Shown here: one piece after another, positions 22,061-34,096 of the stretch
Numbering within the stretch: the first letter of the stretch is position 1
How the letters are laid out: each line of letters begins with the position of its first letter
Assembly (NCBI GenBank): GCA_963576475.1
Contig: OY754984.1
Coordinates: 15,498,722-15,562,721 of the forward strand
Reading direction: 5' to 3'
From: Molanna angustata
Taxonomy: Eukaryota > Arthropoda > Insecta > Trichoptera > Molannidae
DNA: 64,000 nt
Notes under the pieces: generated by a model
Told to the model about the DNA's origin: nothing
Seen by the model: the letters and a program-made list of their open reading frames with translations, nothing else
The model's database searches: none
Translations under genes and position numbers: made by a program

Positions 22061-23155
22061 TTTACTATGTTGTTTTGAAAAATATATAAAAAGGACATTA
22101 TTTACATTGAATTACATTCATGTATTCTCAATGTAACATAAAGAAATTAAGTTTATAAAAAAATAACAAAACAAATAATATTCATCAATTACTAATTTCC
22201 ACTAGCGTCTACAATCCGCATTTACCATTCCGCATTATGTTTCCGGTTGGCTCTCTGATTGGTTGAGGTCTCGTAGTATGGAGTCAAATGAGCTGTGAAA
22301 TTTTATATTAAATGCAATAAATTAAATAAAAAATGTAAATTTAACTTATAATAATTTATAATTCAATTTATAAAGCAACTCGCTCACGCGAGTCGCTATT
22401 ATTATTATACACAAACTTAAACCTAACCTAATAATGCAGAAAAGAAGAGCTGGGGCTAGACGCTACTCTAATTTCCCATGTAAAGTTTGAATTTAGAACA
22501 ACTTGTATAGACTTAATATTGATTTTTGAAATCATAATATTGTGTATGTTCATCATGAGTAACAAACAACTATATTTTTCCAGACCAGCCATAACATGTC
22601 ATGCATAGAAAACTTTCATATTACTATATATGTAATATAATTTATATTTCACAAAGTATGCTTTTGAAAAATTTCTTTTAGAATTTTTGGTTCATTGTCT
22701 TAAAATTATGCACAAAAGCTAAAGAAATATTTCATGGTATTAGTTAAAGCAGCACTTCTGAGATCAAGTGATTTTTTTTTCCTATATTATGTTTAGTATT
22801 ATATATTAAAAGTGTTCTTTGATTGACCAGACTCTTATTGAGCAGTCTCTCTCGCACCCACACATTTACAGATCTATGTCACTGTGCACTACGAGCTCAG
22901 GAGATTAGTCTGTGTATAATAAATCGTTAAATTTTAGTGACTTTAAATATATATATTTGTAAAATAGAAATAGAATAATGTTTATAAAGAAATGCTTTTA
23001 CTCATAAGCAAAATTTGAATGAAAAACAGCTTTTGTTATACTGAATGAGGGCAATATTGAAATATTATTTTCAATATTTGTCTTGTTTGTAGTAAATCGT
23101 TTGTCTAATTTAATTATTATATTTATAAAATTTCTCATACCTAATGTATGTGATT
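22061..23155. other. No gene seen
   Basis: AT-rich; no repeat shared with the window and no convincing frame. Confidence 0.5.
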
Positions 23156-23159
23156 CTTA

Positions 23160-24240
23160 TACATACCATAATGCCATGATCCTCACATGGTAGACAGAGA
23201 AAACTGAATGCCATATATCTTGACACACAATCATCGCCTCGTCAACATTCATACATCTTCTTATACATGTTTATCTGTTCTTCACGCTTCTAACCTTTTC
23301 GTCTTTCAAAATACCATTCACATGGTCATGCCATCCCTTTCTTGGGCGGCATTGATTTCTCATTTCATTCCTATGCGCATTGTAAATTTTCTTCGTCAGG
23401 CATTCCTCATTCATTCTCCACATGTGGCCAATTAATGAATGAAATGAATTCATCATTTTCATTATATTAATGACATCTATCTTCATCTTAAATTCATTTT
23501 AGTGATCTCATTTAAACTGCATTTATTCTGCTTTCATGTGACTTCTGCCATGTCCAGGTTTCACTTGCATACATCAAGGTTGGCACTATTAAGATAGCGT
23601 TATCAATGGCAACTTTAGCATCCTTTGATATGTTGCGGTCATTCATAACTGGTCTAAATGCTCCATTCCCTCTGTTTCTTGCCATAACTCTTCTTTCGAT
23701 CTCCTTATCAATCCGTCCATTCCGGTATTCCGTTGCTTCCCAAATAGACATATTCGTCTACTTGCTTGAACCATTTGTTCTCTTATTTTATTTGGTACGC
23801 TGTTCTGCTTTCACTCTTTTGAAACACCATTTGAACTTCGATTTGCTGGCATCCATTCTCAGTACGTTCTCTTTACATCCTTCATATACTATACTTACTG
23901 AATTGTCAACGTTTTGACATTTCTCATATACCTACTAAAATTCAGACAGATAAATTTAAACGAATCGGAATGGGACATATTATGAATATTTCGATTTGTG
24001 TGATAGATTTTGTATTTTAATGAATTATTGTGTTGTTTTTCTTTTTAATTGTTGTGTTGTTTAATACGAGTTTTATGTTTTATTTTTACCATATTTTTAT
24101 AATGGCTAAGAGGCCGTGTATGTGAATATAAATAAATAAATTTCAGACCCTTGCTATCCTCCATAAAAGTTCTGATGCAACATTCAACGTATAGATTGAA
24201 GAGCCATGGAGATAGCATGCACCCCATTATTTATAGAGAA
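23160..24240 (-). pseudogene. RTE-type LINE, decayed RT to C-terminus
   Basis: From right to left on the minus strand: GCMLSPWLFNLYVECCIRTF (24150-24227) matches the G-C-x-LSPWLFNLY block of the RT; MDASKSKFKWC and KRVKAEQRT follow; then NGRIDKEIERRVMARNRGNG, LIVPTLMYASETWTWQKSHE, and IGHMWRMNEECLTKKIYNAH with GRPRK-like CRPRKGWHDH. The order fits one RTE-type ORF2 with frameshifts, stops and a large internal gap where FADD should be. No endonuclease. Confidence 0.72.
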
Positions 24241-24280
24241 CCATGTTGTTACTGTGTCGGTGACACAAACACGTGATATT

Positions 24281-26112
24281 CAGTAGTGGCCAAAAGAATG
24301 GAAACTTTTTATTTTGACTACATTTTTCAACTTACTAGGTGATTCATTTTACTTTTTCATTGAAATTTTATTGCATTCTTATTGTTTTTAATGACAAATA
24401 TTTTCTTTTGTTTATTTCGCAAGAAACAATAAATATTTTTTTAATTGTTTTAACTTTTTTTTACAAAATTAGTTAATCCTTTCCAATTTGTCTCATAATG
24501 AGTTGTAAGGAACATATACCTTACTATTTGATGATATGAATCATCATTATTACTCACATTTTTTTCTGGAAATTTGTTTTTTTGATGTCTGTGATCATTA
24601 GAAAGTAATTATTGAGGATATTTGAAATCCTATCTAAGCAAGAGCTATTTGTCTGTCGTTCGTCCTGTACTGTGTCATTTGTAAGTGGTTGGACTGTTTT
24701 TCAAATTCTGAGATTATTTTATTCTGAAACTTCTTCTGAAACATGCTTGGAGGCTACTGGTCACCTACAAAATGTAGTAGAGCAGTTACCCTACGAGAAG
24801 AGGGATATACATATAAACAAATTGCTGAAAAGTTGGGACACAGAGCGTCCAAGTCTGGAGTTCAAAGGTCTGCGAGAGGTTCAAAGTCTCCAAAAGTTTA
24901 CACAATGCTGTAAAATCTGGCAGAAACCGGAAGACGTTATTGATAGACGACAGAAGGATAACGAAATTAGCTCTTCAAGACCGTAGATCCACTTCGAGTG
25001 ATATCCAACACATCCTTGCTGAAAGTGGTATAATTGTAAGCGCTAGGACGATTCGACGACGCCTAGTCAACAATGGATTAAGGGCCAGAAGCCCAAGAAA
25101 AAAGCTTACTTGAATAGTAAACAAAGGGAAAAAAGACTCAATTGGGCAAAAGAACACAAGAATTGGACCAAAGAAGACTGGAAGAATGTAATCTGGAGCG
25201 ATGAAACAAAAATTTCTATATTTGTATCGGATGGAATAAAGTATGTTAGGAGGAGAACTGGAGAAGACTTGTTACCAGTGTGTACCACCGTCACCATGAA
25301 GCACCCTCTCAGCATAATGATATGGGGGTGCATGTCAAGAAGTTGCGTGGGTCGTCTACATATCATTGATGGGACGTTACATGAAAAAAATACAAGGAGA
25401 CTATCTTGGATCCAAAGTTAAAGCCTTTTATAGCGGATCTGTTTGGAGAAAATAGAGAGACATGCATATTCCAGCAAGACAACGCACCCTGTCATACTGC
25501 TAAAAGTGTCTCAAGCTGGTTCGAATAAAATAATATTATGGTACTTAAGTGGCCTGGTAACAGCCCAGATCTTAATTAGATAGAAAACTTGTGGGCCAGG
25601 TTGAAAATCTTTGTATCTTTATACTTTGCTGCTATTGCTTTGTGGCACATTTTAACTAATATAATTAAATAAAATCTCTTATCGAATAAGAGGGCCCTGA
25701 TTGAAGCTGTAATAAAATCATGATTCAAGGTCATCAATAATGCAGATTTGGAGAAGTTGGTGGACTCAATGCCTCGAAGAATGAAGGCTGTGATAAAAAA
25801 TAAAGGCTACCCAACTAAATACTAAAGTGATTTATCTTAAACACGTGAATTTTAAATTTTATTGTCATTAACAATTTTCCATAGTTAAGCACAATATTTT
25901 TTATATTTTATTCAATGTACAATAATTTTAATAAAATGTGTATTATATCTGAATATTTTATGTATAAATGATAATTCATGCATAACCCACACTATAATAA
26001 AGACAAGGCAATAATATTTTTTTAGAAATATTCATTTAGAAATCTAAGAAGGAAGATTTTCTATATAATTTAGTCGAGTAAAAAATAGTTTCCATTTTTT
26101 TGGCCACTACTG
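24281..26112 (+). mobile_element. Tc1-family DNA transposon, full length but decayed
   Basis: Ends are inverted repeats: CAGTAGTGGCCAAAAGAATG at 24281 and its complement CATTTTTTTGGCCACTACTG ending at 26112, followed by TA. Between them lies a broken transposase (24743-25826): an N-terminal helix-turn-helix part (CSRAVTLREEGYTYKQIAEK), VIWSDETKI (first catalytic Asp), FQQDNAPCHTAKS (second Asp) and WPGNSPDLN-stop-IENLWAR (Glu), the DDE layout of Tc1. Frameshifts, stops and a 67-bp insertion at 25615 make it non-functional. The left TA is altered. Confidence 0.9.
25615..25681. repeat. 67-bp insertion identical to 37665-37731
   Basis: ATCTTTATACTTTGCTGCTA through AAATAAAATCTCTTA interrupts the Tc1 transposase between ENLWARLK and NKRALIEAVIKS. 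The same 67 bases occur at 37665-37731, next to the Penelope-like element, where they continue into a perfect palindrome. Identity over the full length suggests a recent copy event. Confidence 0.85.
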
Positions 26113-26582
26113 TATTATATAGGTACAAATTTTTATTTGTTAACCGTTCATCTTAAGTTCATTCTATATGGTCAAACAAAAAAAATATAAACCAAATTTT
26201 GAATTAATTGAACTAACATATTTAACAAACCAAATATTTATTTAGAAATAATTGAAATAGCCCACCTAAGTGTTGAAGAATGATAAATTACTGATTTTCA
26301 AATAATAAGTACCTGCCAATAAATCTAAAGTTTAAGTTATGGTTTAAGTATTGAATTTAGAATAAAATATGAAATTATGTGAACAAAAAACTGATTTAAT
26401 AGATAAACATTATTTTTGAAAAATAGTACAATATAATAATTTATAGTACAAGTCATTGAACCAGCCATTGTAGTACAAGTCATTGAACGACTGTTAGTCA
26501 AGTAAAGGTTTTTTAAACAACTGCGATCGAGCGCCATTGTTGATTGTTTTGGCAGGGTTGAAATTCATAGTATAATTAGTTG
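26113..26582. other. No gene seen
   Basis: AT-rich spacer with a short duplicated AGTACAAGTCATTGAACSA word near 26447 and 26472. Confidence 0.5.
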
Positions 26583-26590
26583 CATGTAAC

Positions 26591-27724
26591 TAGGGAATGC
26601 AATCCCGCAGGACGATGTCAATCCAGGTATTTGCGGGACTGAACAATCTTAGTACCGCTGGATCCAGGTATTTGCGGGATCCAGCAGGGTGGACTTAGAT
26701 ATCTTATCAATCGTATAATAAAGACCTAATTAATACCTCGATCTACCAACCTTGTTTTTAGAGTTTTAAATTTATACCTAATCAAACACGTTCTTTGGGA
26801 CATTTTAAATGGTTTATTAACATACTTACCTTTAGTTAGACATCGGTAAAGTTTGTCATAAATTGGCAAAGAATAAAATGAGACATAAATTTATATTACA
26901 AATTAAATTTAAATAATAACGTTCACACGATAAACAATATTTTTGTACAATAAGCATCATAAGTTTAAACATTATTTTGGAAATAGCTTCGTAAAAAAGT
27001 TAAAGTATTGTGTCGTCTGATAAACGGCTTCTGATATTGGACACAAGGTAGCCAGTGGCTGAAAAAGCTCGTTCAGATTCCACGCTGGTTGGCACAATAG
27101 TCATTTGCGCATTGTAAGTGAATTGAAGGTATGTGCCTTTCCACCGGACTCGAAATAATTCATTTCCTTCTTTATCAAAACCTCAATGTTGCTCATATTG
27201 CCAGATCTAGGTTGTTGGGCTGTTGATCTCGAACTCTTCATACTAATCAAAGTAAGTTTGAGTTCGTCTTGAAGTGACATTGGTGCTGCTGCTGCTGCGT
27301 ATGTCTCCTGATTTGCGAGAGGAGTGTCGTCATCCTAAGGTTCATCAGCGTCAGCAGGAGCAGTGGCTTCTGCGTTGTTACCCATGTCCGTGTACTCTAG
27401 CCTTTCGACTATAGTTTTGATTGTCTTGCATATTAAACTTTTTGAAGGTAGACTAAATGTGTCATCAACATTAATAAATTGACTACTGTCTTCTTCGTAC
27501 TTATATGGATCATGTAAGTATATAATAAAACCGCTGTCAAGTTAGTTCGCCGCTCTGAAATCCGTTTCCTCAACAAATCAACAAAGAGTAACACGTATGA
27601 ATTACGCTTCTCTGTAATTCCGCCAGTCCAGCGGGATCCCGCAAAATTTTCGACCGAGATTAGTCCCGCAAAATGTCTGCGGGATCTCGGTATTTCGGGA
27701 TCCCGTTTGGGATTGCATTCCCTA
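26591..27724 (-). mobile_element. hAT transposon remnant with 8-bp target-site duplication
   Basis: Termini TAGGGAATGCAATCCCG (26591) and its complement GGGATTGCATTCCCTA (ending 27724) are flanked on both sides by CATGTAAC (26583-26590, 27725-27732), the 8-bp duplication typical of hAT. Subterminal GCGGGATC words repeat. The minus strand holds only transposase debris, clearest at 27040-27110, where VPTSVESERAFSATGYLV matches the hAT C-terminal dimerisation motif. Stops and gaps remove the catalytic core. 1.13 kb in all. Confidence 0.9.
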
Positions 27725-27939
27725 CATGTAACACATTACATCCAACTGTTGATAGTATGTGTATAGTAAAAGAATACGTAAAAATCCATGTATTTTATAA
27801 ATAAAAATAAATAAACGTACCAAACTATGAACCCTAGCATCTAAATTATTGAATATTTTTAAGATATTTTGTTTTTTATATAAAAAATGTATGTCAGGCA
27901 AGACTTGTGTGAAGGTCAGTAGGTACTTTTTCCTCTCTC

Positions 27940-28140
27940 GAATATGTAAACAGCTTGATGGTATGTATGTATGGAGATTAAGTATCAAACTACTGAGATT
28001 CCCCGTAAGAAAAGTTCAAGATGCACTGCGATAGTGTATATGTTTTTATAGAAAATTAAATTATCTAGTTGGTTTTTCTGCGTTTTTCAATATTTAAGAA
28101 AAATGGGAAATAAAGTCAGTAAAAAACACACAAATTATTA
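27940..28140 (-). repeat. Internal piece of the ATCCAACTGTCGAT element
   Basis: AACAGCTTGATGGTATGTAT and GATTAAGTATCAAACTA are the inverted counterparts of 6130-6175; AAATTATCTAGTTGG corresponds to 5975-5990. No termini. Confidence 0.5.
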
Positions 28141-29130
28141 TAAAAAATATACATAAATATATGTTTTTAATTTGATGCCAAAAAGAATAGTGTTTGTAAT
28201 CATTTTTATTGACTCACAAACAGCGAAGTGTATAATTTTATTTTAATATTATATTTATTACGCTGCAGTTTATCAATGTTGGAGATAGTTTTTTCAAGTC
28301 AAGTTTGTTCAAAATGCAGAAAAATATCAATAAACATTAGGTTTCCGTTGATTTAATTCACGTATAAAACTTTTTTGACGCACGTGATATTTATCTTAAC
28401 TAACAAGTAACTTCATCATGTATTAGGGTGTTTTAATAAATCATATTATATTCAATTACTTGATTCAGTGTTTTATGTTCTCTTAATTTCTCCCAAATGT
28501 AAAACAAAATGTTAAATTTTGTTTTATAAAAGTCTGTACTTAACATCTATAAAACATATTGTCATATAAAAGGAATATAACAGGTTCATCGACAACTACA
28601 TATTATGTTTTATAAAAGTTTTTGTTTTTCATTTATAAAACCAACTGTTGAATAATAGGTATATAAACGTCACACTAATAATTTTATGTCGTATTGAAGT
28701 CATCCATAATACCACTATACAATCGTCTATTAAAGTTTTTTCTAAAACGTTTATAGGCCAATAAGTTGTTTAGATGTTATAATAATACCCTTTTTATGAC
28801 GATATTGTCTTTTTAAAAATCTTTATACAACTGAAATGTTTTTACGACTTACAGATTTGTTAAGTTAACGTTTCGATTAAGACCATTATGTGATCCTTGT
28901 ATAATTACGTTGCAAAAACGTTTATTGGACGTTGCAATTAGACTATTTAGTTAGACGACTTAACCGTCAGATGTACAACGTCTATACGACTAACAGAGTT
29001 AGTTAATAACCACTATAAAACTCCTATACGACTAAAAGTCATAGGTATAACTCTTATTTATACGACTTGTTTGCTAGTTGGATTGTCTCTGGGGGAAACA
29101 TAAAATTAAAATAGTCGCATCATTTCTATC
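28141..29130. repeat. Gene-free stretch with loosely periodic TATAAAACGTnTATACGAC-like words
   Basis: From about 28500 to 29090 related words (TTTTATAAAAGT, TCTATAAAACATA, AAAACGTTTATAGG, CGTCTATACGACTAA, CTCCTATACGACTAAAAGT) recur every ~35-45 bp. This could be an old decayed tandem repeat. No ORF. 28141-28490 is plain AT-rich DNA. Confidence 0.4.
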
Positions 29131-29132
29131 TT

Positions 29133-30655
29133 CGGCCTTCGTGGCTCAGTTGGTTAGGTATCTGACTACTGATCCAAGGGTCCCAGATTCGATTCCCGGT
29201 GGAGATACAGTTTTTAATTGTGTTTTAAGTCTGGCTCTGTGAGACGATTAATATTAGGTCCTTACATATGAAATTGGCGTTTTGTATGGGAGGAACATAA
29301 AGTCGATTTTTTTTAATATAATATATTTATTTAATCAAAGTATGTACCATTGCTATCTATGCACTTTTGCCATCTCATAGGTAGTTCATCGATCCCTTTA
29401 CTAAAGAAACCATTCAGACGGGAATCAATAAAATCTTTGAAGGCGGTTTGGACTGCCCCATCGGAGTTGAATTTTTTCCCTTGCAAGAAGTTATCCAAAT
29501 TTCGATAAAAAGGGTAATCTGATGGGGCAAGGTCCGGAGAGTACGGTGGATGTCTTAAGACATTCCAATTGTAGCTCCTCTAATTTGGTAGCCGTCTGTT
29601 GTGCAGTGTGTGGTCTAGCGTTATCATGAAGCAGCAGTGGCCTAGAGCGATTAACCAGCCTCGGTTGTTTAGCAGCTAGCTTTTCCATCATGGTTTGCAG
29701 TTGCTGACAAAAGACATCTGCCGTAATCGTCTGGCCAGATTTAAGAAAGCTGTAGTGAACGACACCAGCACTAGTCCACCAAACTCTCACAAGTAACTTT
29801 TTTGGAGTCAATTTTCGCTTGGGGCATGGTTTGGCTGGTTCGGCAGGGTTCAGCCATTGCGATGTGCGCTTCCGATTATCGTACAGGATCCACTTTTTAT
29901 CACAGTTAATGATTCGATTTAAAATCCCTTCATTATTGTGCCGGTTGAGTAATGCAACGCAGCAGCAACGCGCGTTTGTTGATTTGCTTCACTCAATTCG
30001 TGACCTTTCAAGCTTTTTCACCTTCCCAATTTCCTTCAAGTGGATTAAAACAGTTTTATCACTAGCACCGCAGTCTGCAGCTAACTCGGACGCGGTTTGC
30101 GATGGATCCGCTTCCACAATAGCCTTCAATTCTTCATTATCAACTTTGGTCTCCGGCCGTCCACGGGGCTTGTTCTGCAGGTCGAAATTTCCAGAACGAA
30201 AACGTTGGCACCAAAAACGCACTGTGTTTTCTTTTGCAGTACCGTCGCCATACACATCATTAATCCTTCGAGCCGTTTCTGCAGCACTGGTGCCAAGCTG
30301 GAACTCGTACTCGTAAATAGCGCGATATTTCAAGTTTTCCATTTTTTAAACCGAATGACGCAAAGAAAAAAACAATTGAGGAAAAAACAAATGAATTATA
30401 ATTTTCGAAACACAAATACATGAGTAAATAGCTGTATAAATTTGAATTTGGAATTCCTAACCAAAGAGAAGATATTTGAGATGAAAGTTGACAGTACGGC
30501 AAAACGCCAATTTCATATGTAAGGACCTAATACCATAAGCAGATCGTAAGTCTCCAGAATGTGGCAGCTTGTTATTGGTGCATGTTAAATAATTATTTGA
30601 CATTGTACCTGTTAGTTGCCCGTGAAGCTACATAAAATAAAAAGTTATAATATAA
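29133..30655 (+). mobile_element. SINE family A copy split by a mariner insertion
   Basis: The head GGCTCAGTTGGTTAGGTATC, TTCGATTCCCGGTGGAGATA and GTCTGGCTCTGTGAGACGAT runs to 29253. The SINE resumes at 30533 (GATCGTAAGTCTCCAGAATG, CCTGTTAGTTGCCCGTGAAG) and ends in AAATAAAAAG. The uninterrupted copy at 52619 shows these halves are contiguous, which fixes the mariner as the later event. Confidence 0.92.
29254..30530 (-). mobile_element. mariner transposon (DD34D type), full length with TA duplication
   Basis: Inverted ends begin TTAGGTCCTTACATATGAAA on both sides, flanked by TA (29252-29253, 30531-30532). The minus strand encodes a mariner transposase in pieces. The N-terminal helix-turn-helix part (29989-30342) has FRFW-like VRFWCQRFRSGNFDLQNKPR. 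Later come KWILYDNRKR (first Asp), LLLHDNARPHTA (second Asp, 29491-29811) and HPPYSPDLAPSDYPFYRN (third Asp), with 34 residues between the last two. Loss of a few codons after KKLER, a frameshift/stop after IMKG and a frameshift before RHPPYS inactivate it. Subfamily not assigned. Confidence 0.95.
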
Positions 30656-30844
30656 TATTATGCTGATTAATTATTTAAATGTTTTATCAAATGACAGAAC
30701 GAACGCGTATAATATCTGTCAAATGACAAATGTCAACCACGGTGGACGGTGCTGCCAGGACTTAAATTTTTAGATATTATTGGAGAGTTGCACGAAAAAA
30801 ATATGAATCCTTATGAAGAAGGGGTTGAACTTAACATTGTTTTT

Positions 30845-31400
30845 ACTCCTCACTACCCCAAGGGGATTTATGAATTCGCAATTTTTAAAGTAATTTTTTA
30901 TTGCAGATTATCAACTAGTATCATGCTGGGATTGCATTCTGAAAGTTTCATCACAATGTATCTGTGTGTATGTGCTGTGTACTATAATATGCTACGTACG
31001 GCGTGTTTATTCTAGATTATCGATTATAGACTAAAGTGCTCATTCGATTATTTTCAAATTTTGCAAATTTGTATATCAAAAACTCGCATAGACCTCATTA
31101 GATTTTGAAGGATATCTGAATAGTGGTTCTCATTTTTTTTAACTGTCAAATATTTCAAAGTGACTCCCATGCTCAGGAAACTCGAAATTTGTTATTTTTA
31201 TTTTCAAATTGCTAAAAGGGCACATCACTTAAATAAAATGTCATTAATAAATATCAATTTATCCTAATAATATATTTAAATAATAAAAGAATTAAACTCA
31301 CTAATTTCATAAAATTGCCGAAAACTTTCTATAGAAACTTTGAATACTCTATAGTGACTTGTTAGTGAGGAGTTTAGCGTTGGCCACAACCCACTCGTTT
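30845..31400 (+). mobile_element. MITE-A copy with both ends
   Basis: Begins ACTCCTCACTACCCCAAGGG and ends GTTAGTGAGGAGT (31361-31373), followed by TTAGCGTTGGCCACAACCCA + CTCG. The outermost 13 bases are inverted repeats, one mismatch in this copy. About 530-555 bp, without transposase. Confidence 0.88.
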
Positions 31401-32740
31401 ATATTTGTAATATAAAAAAAATGTGAATTTGTCGGATGTTTCATCTGTGCTCTGTTTTATTGTGCACATCTTTAACTTTTTAATTGTGCCCCTTTAACTT
31501 AACTTAATTTTAATTTATTACTATTTGGTGGAAAAGATGAAGGTATAGGGAATTACCTTGCCTCGATATTTATTTGTGCTGGTTCTGTAATCTTTTCACC
31601 ACATTCACAGCACAGTATGAAAACTTTGACACTTCACTAGTAATTCACAAGTTAATTAATTTCAGCGGATTTTGAAGATATAATTTTAAGAGCGGTGCGG
31701 TGCGGTGTGTTAGTCAAGATGACAGTTGATATAATGAGAAAATTTATATGCAACAATACTTTTTTTGCATATAGCTGGCAGGTATGTAGGTAGGTTGTTT
31801 TTAGGCCGAGGTAAACTAGGATAGGATAGGAAAGGTGTGTGTGTGTGTGTATATGCGTGTGTACCCAACTTTGCGTAACCACTATTCATACATTGAGACA
31901 CGTGAGGCAAATCATAATATTATGAGTTTCTAGTGGTCGATGCTTCCCCCCACTCCCCTCCCTACCTCTCTCCTTTCCAATCCTATCTTCATAATTTATT
32001 GTTAATAAATGTGTATGTACTTAATATATTTAGAATACTATAATTGGCAACATAAAAATTATCTCTGTATATTGGTATAAATCTTTATTGTATTGCTGTT
32101 GTATTCTATAAAATAAAATAAAATAAAATATCTACATACTCATAATATTTTGCTATCACTAATCACTGGTTTGAGTACCTACTCCATTCACTCTGTTTCC
32201 TGCCATACATAACTGTTATTTGGATGTCCATTCCGTTGAAACGCGCTTCCCAGATAGGTGGAGAAAATTGAGATCCAAACATACATACCCTTGAGGTATT
32301 AAATAATAAAATTATTATACAGGAATATCATATAGTTAAAATGTAGTAGAATAATACCTATACAATATGAAGTTTTATAATATACATACAGTAGCTGATT
32401 CGTATGATAAACACGTGGGATATGGCCCCGAGCGTCAGGCATTAGGGAGATCTAAACATGATCAGACATTATGTACTTTGGTAATATTACCTCCTATTAA
32501 CCTGGTTTTCTTTTCGTGTTTTTAGAGATTTATCGATAGATTCATTGAGTCCCTCTATATAATAGCTATAACACACACACACACACACTTGTACTTTACG
32601 ATCTATTTAAATTATTATGTTTTAATTTATATCTATGTATGTACATACATAATTTATTTTAACATTGGTAGGTAGAGTTTTATGTTTAATCGGTGGCTGG
32701 ATGGTCAACAAACTGGCCTTGTCACTTGTCAATAGTAAGT
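31401..32740. other. No gene seen
   Basis: AT-rich DNA with a GT run (31837-31862), an ACACAC run (32571-32587) and an AAATA repeat (32108-32130). A short minus-strand RTE scrap at 32165-32275 (TTTCCTGCCATACATAACTG) resembles 23670-23750. Confidence 0.5.
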
Positions 32741-32745
32741 TTGTA

Positions 32746-32935
32746 ATCCAACTGTGGATTGATTCGTTCATGAGAATTCAATTCTGTGAATGAATCGACA
32801 GTGTACGAAGGAACATTTTGTATGGCGTAGTGGACTTTTTGCATGCTAAAAACACCAATTTAGAGGCTTCTCAGCATATATGTTCCCATACATGGATTTA
32901 CTCAGAATTAAGAAGAACACTTTATGTGAGTTTTG

Positions 32936-32966
<31 letters not shown>

Positions 32967-33184
32967 TCCTTATAACTTATGATTTGATACTTAATCTCCA
33001 AACATACATACAGAACTATCATGCTGTTTTCATATTCCGGGTAGGAAAAGAGGAGTGACCTCCATACTGTCCTATCTTTACAAACATACCAACATGTGGT
33101 AAAATTTCAATAATTTGGATTTATGGGTTTATAGTTTGATACTTATTCTTCAACTATACATACTATCGCTATCGACAGTTGGAT
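32746..33184. mobile_element. Shorter copy of the ATCCAACTGTCGAT element
   Basis: Ends ATCCAACTGTGGAT and ATCGACAGTTGGAT (33171-33184). It shares GGATTTACTCAGAATTAAG and AACTATCATGCTGTTTTCAT blocks with 5320-6344 but lacks about 500 bp of its middle, so it looks like an internal deletion derivative. A GT microsatellite sits at 32937-32966. Confidence 0.6.
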
Positions 33185-33541
33185 CTCATGTGTGACATGT
33201 AACCAGTAGTTAACTTTATTTAGGCGTAAAAACATGTATAAAAATTATACATCTATTTTAAACAAAAAAGTATAAAAATAATTATTTTTGGAACAAATGA
33301 GTACCTATGGTAAGAGTATGACAATTAATTTTAAAAACATTATGTAACTACGTAAGAAGTCCTATTATATAACATTTATGGCCCTTGTATACCCTGGGTA
33401 TACAGATGTACGCAAAAATGCACACTAATTATGGAACACGAAAAAATATTATATATCACCTTAAATTTAACCAAATAAATAAATAAATATGTGATATACA
33501 AAATTTATCGTACAAAAAAGGTAGAATTTAGAGTTTTTTTT

Positions 33542-34096
33542 ACTCCTCACTAACCCAAGGGGATATAGTGGGAAGTTATGATTTCGCAATTTTTAAGGCT
33601 ATTTTTTATTGTGAATTATCAACTAGTATCATGCTGAGATTGTATTCTGAAAGTTTCCTCACAATGTATCTGTGTGTGTATGCTATGTGCTGTGTGCTAT
33701 GTACAGCATGTTCATTTTACTTTATCGATTATAGACTAAAGTACTCATTCGATTCTTTTCAAGTTTTGCAAATTTGTACATCTAATACTCACTTAGACCC
33801 CATTAGATTTTGAAGGATATCTGAATAGTGCTTCTCAATTTTTTTAACTGGCAAATATTTTAATGTGACCCCAAGCTCCATTACCAATTTGAAAATTATA
33901 TTTTCAAATTGGTAAAAAGGCACATCACATCCATAAAATGGCATTGAAAAATTATTAAGTTTTCACAATAAAATATTTAAATAGAAAATAATGTATCAAA
34001 CTAAATTCATGAAAATGCTGAATATTTTCCATACAAAATTTGAATACTTTATAGAATGACTTGTTAGTGAGGAGTGGCCACAACCCACTCGTCTTT
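33542..34096 (+). mobile_element. MITE-A copy with both ends
   Basis: Begins ACTCCTCACTAACCCAAGGG; GTTAGTGAGGAGT at 34063-34075 is its perfect 13-bp inverted match. GGCCACAACCCACTCG follows, as in the other copies, lacking the TTAGCGTT spacer. No flanking duplication is certain. Confidence 0.9.

Noticed and set aside
29819..30423. Plus-strand frames of 165 and 108 codons
   Set aside because: Antisense of the mariner transposase, which has recognisable motifs on the minus strand.
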